NCBI RefSeq assembly: GCF_013408535.1
Contig: NZ_JACBZA010000001.1
Location: 620,001 to 684,000, forward strand
Length of the DNA: 64,000 nt
Source: Actinopolymorpha cephalotaxi
GTDB taxonomy: Bacteria > Actinomycetota > Actinomycetes > Propionibacteriales > Actinopolymorphaceae
Reading direction: 5' to 3'
The number at the start of each line of letters is the position of its first letter. Position 1 is the first letter of the stretch. The notes beneath the pieces are model-generated. The model saw only the letters and a list, made by a program, of their open reading frames with translations. It did not search any database and was not told the origin of the DNA. Shown here piece after piece: positions 37,397 through 45,908 of the stretch. Made by a program: the position numbers and the translations under genes.

Positions 37397-37834
37397 ATGA
37401 CCTGGTTGTGGGTCGTCCTCGTGCTGGTCGTGCTCGGATCAACCGCCGCGGTGGCGGTCGGGCGCGGCGGTGCGATGGCGCGCGCCTATCCCGACCGACG
37501 GGAGGTCCGGCTGCCTGCCGACCGTCCGGTCCGCGCGAGCGACCTCGACGACGTGCGGTTCTCCGTCGTGCTGCGCGGCTACCGCATGGACGAGGTGGAC
37601 GACGTGATCTCGCGGATCGGCCGCGACCTGTCCGAGCGGGAGGAGCGGGTGGCCGACCGCGAGCGGGAGGTCGCCGAGAGCGAGCGCTGGCGGCACGACC
37701 GGCTGGACGACCGGCTGGACGACCGGCTGGACGACCGGCTGGACGACCGGCTGGACGACCGGCTGGACCCGGACGAGCGGCCCGCTCCGCCCGCTCCGGC
37801 GGACGAACCCGCCGGCGACCAGGGCGAGCGATGA
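37397..37834 (+). CDS. DivIVA-domain membrane protein
   Basis: This 145-residue protein has one N-terminal helix (WVVLVLVVLGSTAAVAVG), a short DivIVA-type motif (VRFSVVLRGYRMDEVDDVISRIGRDL), a coiled coil, and a tail of six RLDD units from a 12-bp repeat. Actinomycetes often have a small DivIVA-domain protein in this place (Rv1209 in M. tuberculosis, from memory). It may localise at the membrane but has no defined job. CACGAT (37384-37389) lies 7 nt before the ATG. Its stop overlaps the tag start (ATGA). Confidence 0.85.
   Translation: MTWLWVVLVLVVLGSTAAVAVGRGGAMARAYPDRREVRLPADRPVRASDLDDVRFSVVLRGYRMDEVDDVISRIGRDLSEREERVADREREVAESERWRHDRLDDRLDDRLDDRLDDRLDDRLDPDERPAPPAPADEPAGDQGER
37697..37768 (+). 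repeat. Six perfect 12-bp tandem copies
   Basis: GACCGGCTGGAC is repeated six times without mismatch, encoding (RLDD)n in the coiled-coil end of the DivIVA-domain protein. Perfect identity suggests recent slippage. Confidence 0.95.
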
Positions 37835-38475
37835 CGGCCGTGACCGCGGTGACCGGTCCGGACGGGCTGTTGCGGTGTTCCTGGGCGACCTCGGCGCCCG
37901 ACTACATCGCCTACCACGACCTGGAGTGGGGCCGGCCGATCCGCGACGACCGCGGCTTGTTCGAACGCATGACGCTGGAGGCGTTCCAGTCCGGGCTGTC
38001 CTGGCTGACGATCCTGCGCAAGCGGCCGGCGTTCCGGACGGCGTTCGCCGGCTTCGACATCGCCGCCGTGGCCGGGTTCGGCGACGCCGACGTGCACCGC
38101 CTGCTGGCCGACGCCGGCATCGTCCGCAACACCGCCAAGATCAACGCCGCGATCCGCAACGCCCGGGCGGCCCACGACCTGCCCGGTGGGCTGGCGGCGC
38201 TGCTCTGGTCGTTCGCCCCCGACCCGGCGACCCGGCCCGCGCCCTGCACGTCCGCCGACGTGCCCGCGACCACGGCCGAGTCCAAGGCCATGGCCAAGGC
38301 GCTCAAACGCAACGGGTTCACGTTCGTCGGACCGACCACCTGCTACGCCCTGATGCAGGCGACCGGCATGGTCGACGACCATCTGCTGGAGTGCGTGGCC
38401 CGTGGGCCGGCCGCCGGTGACGTGCCCGCCGAAGACTTGTCCGCCGGGGCGAGCAGCGTGAAGCCGAGGGAGTGA
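37831..38475 (+). CDS. tag: DNA-3-methyladenine glycosylase I
   Basis: Tag excises 3-methyladenine in base-excision repair of alkylated DNA. The 214-residue protein shows RCSWATSAPDYIAYHDLEWG near the start and LFERMTLEAFQSGLSW with TILRKRPAFRTAFAGFD, which line the base pocket; zinc-binding residues are the early Cys and His and the late CYALMQATGMVDDH region. It starts inside the stop of the DivIVA-domain gene, so the two are co-translated. Confidence 0.94.
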   Translation: MTAVTAVTGPDGLLRCSWATSAPDYIAYHDLEWGRPIRDDRGLFERMTLEAFQSGLSWLTILRKRPAFRTAFAGFDIAAVAGFGDADVHRLLADAGIVRNTAKINAAIRNARAAHDLPGGLAALLWSFAPDPATRPAPCTSADVPATTAESKAMAKALKRNGFTFVGPTTCYALMQATGMVDDHLLECVARGPAAGDVPAEDLSAGASSVKPRE

Positions 38476-38479
38476 TCAG

Positions 38480-38899
38480 GTGGCCCGTCGAAGAGTTGCG
38501 TCCGGGAACGAACTCGAGCGCGAGTACGGCTACAGCCGGGCGGTGTCGATCGGCAACCGCGTGCTGGTCGCCGGCACCGCACCGGTTTGGGAGGACGGCG
38601 AGGTCGACCCCGATCCCGGGGTGCAGGCGTTCCGCTGCATCGAGATCATCCTGACCGCGCTCGCCCAGGTCGGCGCGGGACCCGAGCACGTCGTCCGCAC
38701 CCGGATGTACGTCACCGACGCGGCCCACGCCGACGCGGTGGGCCGGGTGCACGGCAAGGTGTTCGGCGAGATCCGCCCGGTCACCTCGATGGTGGTCGTC
38801 GCCGGCCTGCTCGACCCGCGCTGGAAGGTCGAGATCGAGGCCGAGGCGATGATGCTGAACGAACGCACCAAGTGGGGCCGCGTCATCGGCGGCCGCTGA
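38480..38899 (+). CDS. RidA-family (YjgF/YER057c/UK114) protein
   Basis: This 139-residue protein has the RidA core: YSRAVSIGNRVLVAGTAP, the central ILTALAQVGAGPEHVVRTRMYV and the end RPVTSMVVVAGLLDPRWKVEIEAEA, with the arginine that defines active imine/enamine deaminases. GAGGGAG precedes the GTG start. It follows tag by 4 nt, so it belongs to the same operon, and is followed by a GNAT gene 2 nt later. Confidence 0.92.
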   Translation: MARRRVASGNELEREYGYSRAVSIGNRVLVAGTAPVWEDGEVDPDPGVQAFRCIEIILTALAQVGAGPEHVVRTRMYVTDAAHADAVGRVHGKVFGEIRPVTSMVVVAGLLDPRWKVEIEAEAMMLNERTKWGRVIGGR

Positions 38900-38901
38900 G
38901 C

Positions 38902-39741
38902 ATGGCGCGCGCTCACCGGCCCGAGCCCGACGAGGAGCTCTCCCGGGCGGTCGAGGTGTTCGCGCGAGGCTATGCGTTCACGCGCAGCGTGACCCACCCC
39001 TACCTGCCCGAGCGCCTCCCCGAACGCGAACGCCAGGGCGGGACGGGCAGGCCGGGCGCGGTGTGGGTGCTCCGCGACGCGCCGAGGCGCGACCCTCGCA
39101 GGTACCGCCGCGAGGAGTGGGTGGGGCACGGTCCCGGCGCGGCCGACCTCGACGCCCCGGCTCGTGCCCACGCCCGTACCCACTTCGTCCTGTCGGTGAT
39201 CCGCGCGCTCGACGAGCCGGCCGGGCCGTTGCGCGAGGCGTACAAGTCCCGTGGCTTCCGGTTCGGCGGCGGCGAGCCACTGATGGTCCACCGGCTCGGC
39301 CGGGTGCCCACCTCGCCGGCCGCGCGCACCGCCGACGGGAGGGCCGTGCGGACCACCCGGGTGACGACGTCCGAGCTCGCCGAACGCCTGGGCGCCGCGA
39401 CCCGCCGGCGGCCGCTCGGGCCGGAGCTTCTCGCCGAGGAAAGCCCGCGGCGCCAGTACGCCGCGCTCGCCGCGGGGGAGGTCGTCGGCTGGGTCAGCAG
39501 TGTCGTCGTACGCCTCACCGACGACTCGGTTGCCACCTGGTGCGCCGACCTGTACGTCCCGGCCGAGCACCGGCGGCGCGGCATCGCCCGCGCCCTGGTG
39601 GCGCGGGTGCTGCGCGACGACCGGAAGTACGCCTCCACCGCGTCGGTCCTCACCGCCAGCCGAGCCGGCACCGAGCTCTACCGGAACGCCGGCTACGAGC
39701 AGATCGGTGAGCTGCTGCTGTTCCAGCCCCCGAAACCGTGA
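38902..39741 (+). CDS. GNAT-family acetyltransferase
   Basis: The C-terminal half is a GNAT domain (VATWCADLYVPAEHRRRGIARALVARVLRDD; later LYRNAGYEQIG). The N-terminal 130 residues are not obviously a second GNAT fold and contain PYLPERLPERERQGG. It starts 2 nt after the RidA stop, so it is probably translationally coupled. The acceptor is unknown. It is convergent with the PaaG-like gene, with 19 nt between the stops. Confidence 0.85.
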   Translation: MARAHRPEPDEELSRAVEVFARGYAFTRSVTHPYLPERLPERERQGGTGRPGAVWVLRDAPRRDPRRYRREEWVGHGPGAADLDAPARAHARTHFVLSVIRALDEPAGPLREAYKSRGFRFGGGEPLMVHRLGRVPTSPAARTADGRAVRTTRVTTSELAERLGAATRRRPLGPELLAEESPRRQYAALAAGEVVGWVSSVVVRLTDDSVATWCADLYVPAEHRRRGIARALVARVLRDDRKYASTASVLTASRAGTELYRNAGYEQIGELLLFQPPKP

Positions 39742-39760
39742 GGGAGGTACGACGAACCGC

Positions 39761-40609
39761 TCAGCGGCCCTCGAACTCCGGCCGGCGCTTGGCCACGAAC
39801 GCCGCCACCGCGTTGGCGTGGTCGGCGGTGGCGCCGCAGCGCCGCATGGTCGCGCCCTCGAACTCCAGCGCCTCCTCCAGCGAGCTGTGCGAGGCGTACG
39901 CGAGTGCCTCCCGTACCGCCGCGTAGGCGACCGTCGGCCCGGCGGCGAGCTCGCGGGCCAGTGCGCACGCCGCGCCGGCCAGGTCGGCCGCGGGAACCAC
40001 CGACGTGGCCAGCCCGATGCGTTCGGCCTCCTCCGCCGAGATGGTGCGCGGCCGCATCAGCAGGTCCACCGCCCGGGCGTGCCCGACCAGCCGGGGCAGT
40101 GTCCACGAGGTGCCGGTGTCGCAGGACAACCCGATCGCGGTGAACGCGAGGTTGAACCCCGCGGTGTCGGACAGCACCCGGAAGTCGCAGGCGAAGGCCA
40201 GCGCGGCGCCGGCCCCGGCGGCCACGCCGTTGACCGCCGCGACCACCGGCTTGGGCATGGTCGCCAGGCCCCGCGCGATCGGGATGTAGTGCTCCGGGAC
40301 GGTGGACCAGACCTCCTCCAGCGGCCGGTCGCGCAGCGCGGCGACGTGTTCGCGGAGGTCCTGGCCGGCGCAGAAGGCCCGGTCGCCGGCGCCGGTGAGC
40401 AGGACGCAGCGCACGGAGTCGTCGGCCGCCGCGGCCGCGACGGCGTCGCGCAGTGCCTCCTTGGTGGCCAGGTCCAGGGAGTTCGCGGCGTCCGGGCGGT
40501 TCAGCGTGATCGTGGCCACGCCCGCCTCCACGGCGTACCGGACCGGCGTGGCCCGCACGGCCGCCGCCTCGGTGGATGTGTCGGTGGGCGAGTCGGTCGG
40601 TGAGGTCAT
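39761..40609 (-). CDS. Enoyl-CoA hydratase/isomerase family, PaaG-like
   Basis: This 282-residue crotonase-fold protein keeps the CoA-binding ITLNRPDAANSL and the oxyanion-hole segments DRAFCAGQDLREH and VNGVAAGAGAALAFACD. The two glutamates of classical hydratases are missing: the first site reads GAGAALAF, and the second region reads FTAIGLSCDTGTSWTLPRL, with an aspartate where PaaG-type isomerases have theirs. This suggests isomerase rather than hydratase activity. Its ATG overlaps the stop of the PaaX-like gene. The other phenylacetate genes are not in this window. Confidence 0.85.
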   Translation of the reverse strand: MTSPTDSPTDTSTEAAAVRATPVRYAVEAGVATITLNRPDAANSLDLATKEALRDAVAAAAADDSVRCVLLTGAGDRAFCAGQDLREHVAALRDRPLEEVWSTVPEHYIPIARGLATMPKPVVAAVNGVAAGAGAALAFACDFRVLSDTAGFNLAFTAIGLSCDTGTSWTLPRLVGHARAVDLLMRPRTISAEEAERIGLATSVVPAADLAGAACALARELAAGPTVAYAAVREALAYASHSSLEEALEFEGATMRRCGATADHANAVAAFVAKRRPEFEGR

Positions 40610-41445
40610 GTCGTTCCTCCGGTCTGGGCGAGGCAGGTGTCGACGAATCTGGCCGCGGCCGGGAGCAGGGCGGCGGCGTGGGTGTCGAAGTACGCCGCGG
40701 CCGTGTCCCCGGGCCAGTCGGCGGGAAGCAGGGCCGGCGGCAGGCCGGGGTCGGTGAACAGGAACTTCCGCCACTCGTGCACCAGTCGGCTGCGGTCCGC
40801 GAACGCCCGCCGGTCGCCGTCCTCGCCCACCATGGCTCCCTCCATGGCTCCTCCCTCCGCGGCAGTGGCACCCGGGTCTTCCCGTCCGTGCGTCCGGGCG
40901 TCGCGCAGCCACTGCTGGTACGCCCTACCCAGCGCGGCCAGGTCGAAGGCCCGGGCGGCCAGGTCGGCCGGGTCGCCGAGGTCGCGGGCGGTGAAGCTGT
41001 CCGGGCGTACGCCGTCCGCTGCCAGCAGGGATTCCGCCTCGCCGGACCGGCGTGGCGCCAGCCAGGTGTCCCCACCGAGGCGGGCGTACCCGAGGAACGC
41101 CAGGCCGGCGTGCAGTCGTTCGCGAAGGCTCCGGTCGGGTACGTGGGGGAGGACCAGCAGATGCCAGGTTCCGTCCCACTCGCTGCCGCGGGTGCGGTAG
41201 ATGCGGGCCGCGGCCTCGTCGAGCCGGCGCACGGCACGGTCGGTGAGCGCGTAGCCGGGCCCACCCGGCGTACGGACCGGCGCCAGCCAGCCCTGCCGGA
41301 CCATCCGGGACACCGCGGTCCGCACCGCCGCGGCGGTGATTCCGAGCGGCGCCAGCAACTGGACCAGCGCGGCCACCGGCGCCCGGCCGCCACGTGACCG
41401 GAGGTGGTCGCCGTAGAGGTCGAAAAGCGCCGAACGTGCCTGCAT
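40606..41445 (-). CDS. paaX: PaaX-family transcriptional regulator
   Basis: This 279-residue protein has the PaaX layout: an N-terminal winged helix (RSALFDLYGDHLRSRG, ITAAAVRTAVSRMVRQGWL), a central domain (GTWHLLVLPHVPD, RERLHAGLAFLGY) and the C-terminal segment YQQWL to RKFLFTDPGLPPALLPADWPG. PaaX represses phenylacetate catabolism and is released by phenylacetyl-CoA. Its stop overlaps the start of the PaaG-like gene (ATGA), so the two form an operon. CAGACT on the minus strand lies 6 nt before ATG 41445. Confidence 0.92.
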   Translation of the reverse strand: MQARSALFDLYGDHLRSRGGRAPVAALVQLLAPLGITAAAVRTAVSRMVRQGWLAPVRTPGGPGYALTDRAVRRLDEAAARIYRTRGSEWDGTWHLLVLPHVPDRSLRERLHAGLAFLGYARLGGDTWLAPRRSGEAESLLAADGVRPDSFTARDLGDPADLAARAFDLAALGRAYQQWLRDARTHGREDPGATAAEGGAMEGAMVGEDGDRRAFADRSRLVHEWRKFLFTDPGLPPALLPADWPGDTAAAYFDTHAAALLPAAARFVDTCLAQTGGTT

Positions 41446-41772
41446 GAGCGAAGTCTGCCGGAAGATGCCGGTCCCGAGGGCGCACCGAGCGGGATCGAGC
41501 GGTACGGGCCGGCGGCCGGCGACTTCGAACGGTTCCGCGCGGCGACGGCGTGGCGCTGAGTTGCGGCGGGTGGGCACCGAGTGACGCCGAGCCGCCCGGA
41601 TGCCACCGAGTGGCATCGATCCGGACACACTGCGCGGCCCCGCGGCGATCTTGACTTTCGGTGTCGATGCGCGATGCGGGATAATGGCCCGGCGTAACGG
41701 CACGCTTCGGCGGCCTCGCACCCCTCGCGGTGTGGAGCCGTCGCGCACGGACGACACGAAAGGAGTGCGCGG
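41446..41772. other. Intergenic region upstream of paaX and DUF3117
   Basis: This 327-nt region holds no convincing gene. It carries the leaderless paaX promoter at the left end and, at 41680-41685, the -10-like GATAAT for the DUF3117 gene, giving that gene a leader of about 80 nt. TTGACT at 41651-41656 looks like a -35 element but is 23 nt away, too far for standard spacing. Confidence 0.45.
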
Positions 41773-41940
41773 ATGGCGGCCATGAAGCCGCGGACGGGCG
41801 ACGGACCGCTTGAGGTCACCAAGGAGGGGCGGGGCATCGTGATGCGCGTGCCACTCGAAGGTGGCGGGCGGCTCGTCGTCGAGCTCTCGGCCGACGAGGC
41901 CCGCGAGCTCGGTGACGCGCTCAAGTCGGTCGTGGGCTAG
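41773..41940 (+). CDS. DUF3117 small protein
   Basis: This 55-residue protein begins MAAMKPRTGDGPLEVTKEG and ends DEARELGDALKSVVG, the compact and strongly conserved DUF3117 sequence of actinobacteria; from memory, Rv1211 is the homologue. Its function is unknown. AAAGGAG lies upstream of the ATG. A strong terminator follows, so it is transcribed as a short single-gene mRNA. Confidence 0.9.
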   Translation: MAAMKPRTGDGPLEVTKEGRGIVMRVPLEGGGRLVVELSADEARELGDALKSVVG

Positions 41941-41971
41941 CTCGACCAGAACACCAGCACAGCAAGCACCT

Positions 41972-42008
41972 GCCCCGGCCGGGGCCCTGAGGTCCCGGCC
42001 GGGGCTTT
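41972..42008 (+). terminator. Strong terminator after DUF3117
   Basis: GCCCCGGCCGGG and CCCGGCCGGGGC form a perfect 12-bp stem with a 10-nt loop, followed by TTT. Confidence 0.85.
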
Positions 42009-42224
42009 CGCATGCTCCCGGTTCGGGCCGGGGTTCGTGATGATTCGGCCAGAACGAAACTGTCGTGCGTTGTCTTCCCGGGGGGTCCTTTTTGTGCCAC
42101 GATCACGGCACTCATTCGAGTTGTGTATCTGGTGACACGGGGGAAGGTTCGCCACTTCAGATCTCGAGGGTGCTGTGGCTTGGCCCGGTGCCCTTGGCCC
42201 CCCGTGTCCGAACGGGGAGGTTGC

Positions 42225-45200
42225 ATGAGCGTTTCCAGGCATCGCTTCCGGGCGGTGGCCGTGGGCGGGTTGGTGGCCGGGATGGTCACCGCGCTCGGCC
42301 CGGCCGGCTGGGCGGGCACGCCCGGCGCGTCGGGACAGTCAAGTGATCGGGCGGCCCACCCGCGGGCGACCGCGACCGCCATCACCGTCGCGCGGTCCCG
42401 GCCGGTCTCGGTGACGCTGGTCACCGGCGACCGGGTCCTGCTCCCGAAGAGCGACGGCACCTCGGCGTCGGTCGTCCCGGGCAAGGGCCGGAAGAGCATC
42501 AGGTTCCTGGCCCGCCGGACCGGTGGGCACCTGTACGTCTTTCCCTCCGACGCGCTGCCCGCGCTCGGGTCCGGACTGCTGGACCGGCGGTTGTTCGACG
42601 TCACCGGCCTGGTGAAGTCGAGGTACGACGACGCCCACCGCGCCACCGTGCCGCTGATCGTCACCTACCCCGGCGCGTCCGGACGGTCGGCCGCCGGTGC
42701 ACGGCTGGCCGCGGCGGGTGCCCGCCAGGTGCGTACGCTGCCGGCGGTCGACGGTGCCGCACTGAGCGTGGACAAGAAGCAGGCCGGAGCCTTCTGGGCC
42801 GACCTGAAGACCCAACCCGAAGCCAGAACGTTCGGGCCCGGCATCACCAAGGTGTGGCTGGACGGTGTGCACCACCCGGCGCTGGACCAGTCCGTGCCGC
42901 AGATCGGTGCGCCGGCGGCGTGGAAGGCCGGCTTCACCGGCAAGGGCGTGACGGTAGGTGTCCTGGACACCGGTGTCGACGCCACCCACCCCGACCTGGC
43001 CGGTCAGGTCAAGGCGGCGCACAACTTCACCGCCGGGCCGGCCGGTGACGGCTTCGGCCACGGCACCCACGTCGCGTCGATCATCGCCGGCACGGCGAAG
43101 GCGTCGGCCGGCAAGTACAAGGGTGTCGCGTTCGACGCGAAGCTCCTCGACGGCAAGGTGTGCGACAACGACGGCTTCTGCGAGGACTCGGCGATCCTGG
43201 CCGGGATGCAGTGGGCCGCGGCACAGAAGGCGACCGCGGTCAACATCAGCATCGGTGGCAGCGACACCCCTGGTGAGGACCCGCTGGAAGCCGCGGTCGG
43301 CACGCTGACCCGCCAGACCGGCACCCTGTTCGTCATCGCCGCCGGCAACAGCGGCCCCGGCGACCACACGGTCGAGTCTCCGGGGGCGGCCGAAGCCGCG
43401 CTGACCGTGGGTGCGGTGGACAAGCAGGACAACCTCGCCGACTTCTCCAGCCGCGGCCCCCGCATCGGTGACGGCGGGATCAAGCCGGACATCACCGCAC
43501 CCGGTGTCGACATCGTCGCCGCCCGCGCCGCAGGCACCGAACTCGGCGACCCGGTGGGCGACAAGTACATCCGCCTCAGCGGCACCTCGATGGCCACCCC
43601 CCACGTCGCCGGGGCGGCGGCCCTGCTGGCCCAGCAGCACCCGACCTGGAACGCGTCCCGCCTCAAGCCGGTCCTGATGGCCTCGGCGAAGAACAACCCC
43701 GACCTGTCCGTCTACGAACAGGGCTCCGGCCGGGTCGACGTCGCCAAGGCGATCACCCAGACCGTCCTCGGAACACCGGTCAGCCTGTCGTTCGGCCTCG
43801 CGGCTTGGCCGCACTCCGACGACACGCCGGTCACCAAGCAGGTCTCCTACCGCAACACCGCCACCAAGGCGGTCACCCTCGCCCTCAAGGTCGAACTCAC
43901 CCGCCCCGACGGGCGCCCGGCACCCGTCTCGGCGATGAAGGTGAGCGCGTCCTCGGTCACTGTCCCCGCCGGCGGGTCGGCGTCGGTGTCGGTCACCTCC
44001 GACACCCGCCACAACGGACCCGACGGCGCCTACAGCGGCCGCCTCCTCGCCACCGGACCCGGCGGCACCTCACTCGGCACACCACTCGGGGTGGAGAAGG
44101 AGGTCGAGAGCTACGACCTCACCATCCGCCACCGCGACCGGAACGGCAAGCCGACCGCGGACGCCTTCGGATCGGTGATCGGTCTGGACAATGAAGCCTT
44201 CGTCGATCTCGAGCCCGACGCCGACGGCATCGCCAAGGTCAGGCTGGCGAAGGGGACGTACGTTCTCGAGACCGACGTCGCCGACTTCGAGTCGTCGGAC
44301 CCGGCGTGGGTCCGGCTCGTGCAGCCCACCGTCGCGCTGACCCGGAACACCACGATCGACGCCGACGCCCGCATCGCCCGGCCGGTGTCGACCACCGTGC
44401 ACCGTTCGTCGGTGCGCCCGGCGCTGGTCGACATCAGCTACGACCGCACCGGGCCGGACATGGCCTTCAGCTCCACGCTCTGGTCCGATTCCTTCGACGG
44501 GCTCTACACCGGCCAGCTCGGCGCCACGGCTCCGGTCTCCGGGATGAGTTCCCACCTCGGCAGCCAGTGGGCGGTGCCCGGCAAGGACGGCTCGTTCGCC
44601 AACAGCCCGTACTTCTACGGCCTGCTGAACAACTTCCCGGGACGGTTCTTCACCGGCTTCCAGCGCAAGGACGTGAAGGACAGCCAGCTGGGCAAGGTCG
44701 TCTCCAGGTTCGCCCGCCAGCAGCCAGGACGTCAGGCCTTCCGATCGGTGTTCGGCGCGGCCGATCCCACCGCGTCCAGGTCGGCGGTCGGCCTGGTCCT
44801 GGACCTGCCGAACCAGGTGACCAGCTACCTCGAGTCCGGTCCGACGACCTGGTCCACCGAGTTCGAAGAGTTCGCCGTCGACCAGGACGGCTGGCCGCAG
44901 GCCCAGACAGTGCTCGTCTCGGCCGACCACAGCTATCGCGCGGGTGGTGACTACCGCGAGCAGTGGAACTCCGCGGTGTTCGGGCCGACGCTCCCGAGCG
45001 ACTCGTGGGGCCCGTCCGTGGGACGGTACGGCGACGACCTTCTGGTCAACGCCCTGATGTACTCCGACGCCGCCGGCCACCCGGGCGACTCCCTGGTGGA
45101 CACCGCCCGGACCCGGCTCTACCGCGACGGGCACAAGATCGCCGAGTCGGCCTACGCCGGATACATCGACGAGTTGGTGACCGTGCCCCGGGCGACGTCG

Positions 45201-45647
45201 GACTACCGGCTCGAGGTCACCGCCACCCGGCCGACGTACTCCAAACTGTCCACGAAGCTCGCCGCCACGTGGACCTTCACCTCCGGGCATGCCGGGGACG
45301 AGGAGCACGGGGTCGCGTTGCCGCTGTCGGTGATCCGGTTCTCGCCGAGGCTGGACCAGCTCAACCAGGACCACCGGCGCGGCGTGACGCAGGTCCCGGT
45401 GACCGTCACTCCGCAGGCGGGGTCGAACGCCGGCCCGACCAAGAGCCTGACGGCGGGCGTCTCCTGGGACGACGGCAAAACCTGGCGGAAGGCGCCGGTC
45501 CGGCGTGATCGGGGCGGCCGCTGGGTGGTCCTGGTGCCACCGGCGCCGCACCGGTCCGGATATGTCTCACTGCGGGCCAAGGCGGTCGACACCTCGGGCA
45601 ACACCGCCGAGCTGACCGTGCACCACGCGTACGCCATCGGTAAGTGA
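42225..45647 (+). CDS. Secreted subtilisin-like serine protease (S8)
   Basis: This 1140-residue protein has an N-terminal signal peptide (about residues 1-31), a prodomain-like region, and a subtilase domain with the catalytic triad Asp248 (VGVLDTGVD), His279 (GFGHGTHVAS) and Ser455 (SGTSMATPHVAG), plus the oxyanion Asn375 (IAAGNSG). The remaining 600 or so residues are beta-rich domains that may bind substrate or the cell surface. The layout is like the large secreted S8 proteases of streptomycetes. ATG 42225 has GGGGAGG upstream. Two hairpins lie downstream. Confidence 0.93.
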   Translation: MSVSRHRFRAVAVGGLVAGMVTALGPAGWAGTPGASGQSSDRAAHPRATATAITVARSRPVSVTLVTGDRVLLPKSDGTSASVVPGKGRKSIRFLARRTGGHLYVFPSDALPALGSGLLDRRLFDVTGLVKSRYDDAHRATVPLIVTYPGASGRSAAGARLAAAGARQVRTLPAVDGAALSVDKKQAGAFWADLKTQPEARTFGPGITKVWLDGVHHPALDQSVPQIGAPAAWKAGFTGKGVTVGVLDTGVDATHPDLAGQVKAAHNFTAGPAGDGFGHGTHVASIIAGTAKASAGKYKGVAFDAKLLDGKVCDNDGFCEDSAILAGMQWAAAQKATAVNISIGGSDTPGEDPLEAAVGTLTRQTGTLFVIAAGNSGPGDHTVESPGAAEAALTVGAVDKQDNLADFSSRGPRIGDGGIKPDITAPGVDIVAARAAGTELGDPVGDKYIRLSGTSMATPHVAGAAALLAQQHPTWNASRLKPVLMASAKNNPDLSVYEQGSGRVDVAKAITQTVLGTPVSLSFGLAAWPHSDDTPVTKQVSYRNTATKAVTLALKVELTRPDGRPAPVSAMKVSASSVTVPAGGSASVSVTSDTRHNGPDGAYSGRLLATGPGGTSLGTPLGVEKEVESYDLTIRHRDRNGKPTADAFGSVIGLDNEAFVDLEPDADGIAKVRLAKGTYVLETDVADFESSDPAWVRLVQPTVALTRNTTIDADARIARPVSTTVHRSSVRPALVDISYDRTGPDMAFSSTLWSDSFDGLYTGQLGATAPVSGMSSHLGSQWAVPGKDGSFANSPYFYGLLNNFPGRFFTGFQRKDVKDSQLGKVVSRFARQQPGRQAFRSVFGAADPTASRSAVGLVLDLPNQVTSYLESGPTTWSTEFEEFAVDQDGWPQAQTVLVSADHSYRAGGDYREQWNSAVFGPTLPSDSWGPSVGRYGDDLLVNALMYSDAAGHPGDSLVDTARTRLYRDGHKIAESAYAGYIDELVTVPRATSDYRLEVTATRPTYSKLSTKLAATWTFTSGHAGDEEHGVALPLSVIRFSPRLDQLNQDHRRGVTQVPVTVTPQAGSNAGPTKSLTAGVSWDDGKTWRKAPVRRDRGGRWVVLVPPAPHRSGYVSLRAKAVDTSGNTAELTVHHAYAIGK

Positions 45648-45656
45648 CGCACCGCT

Positions 45657-45707
45657 CGCGGGAGCCGAATTCCACCGTCTTGGATCCAGGTGGTTTCGGC
45701 TCCCGCG
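45657..45707 (+). terminator. Terminator hairpin after the subtilase gene
   Basis: A perfect 13-bp outer stem (CGCGGGAGCCGAA with TTCGGCTCCCGCG) is topped by a 5-bp inner stem (CCACC with GGTGG). It starts 10 nt after the stop codon. Confidence 0.85.
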
Positions 45708-45856
45708 GGTGCGGGGTAGGTGTGGCTGCGAGCGACGGACACGACAACGGCGCGGCGGACCGGACCACCACCTCCGCACGCGACATGTCGGTTCAGATCG
45801 CCAGTGGAGACGCCCGGTGCCGCTCGACCCGGCGGCGAGCGGCATCGGGTCTCCGC

Positions 45857-45894
45857 AGCCGGACCGGCCCTGTCAGGGCCTGGCTCGGCTTTTT
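45857..45894 (+). terminator. Classic intrinsic terminator with T-tract
   Basis: GGCCCT-GTC-AGGGCC sits inside an outer AGCCG/CGGCT pairing and is followed by TTTTT. This Rho-independent form is uncommon in actinomycetes. It is a second stop for transcription from the subtilase side, just before the convergent glgA end. Confidence 0.6.
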
Positions 45895-45908
45895 CGATTC
45901 CGGCCTTC

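Noticed and set aside
42094-42111. GTGCC-N8-GGCAC inverted repeat upstream of the subtilase gene
   Set aside because: The arms are only 5 bp, which is expected often by chance in DNA of this composition.
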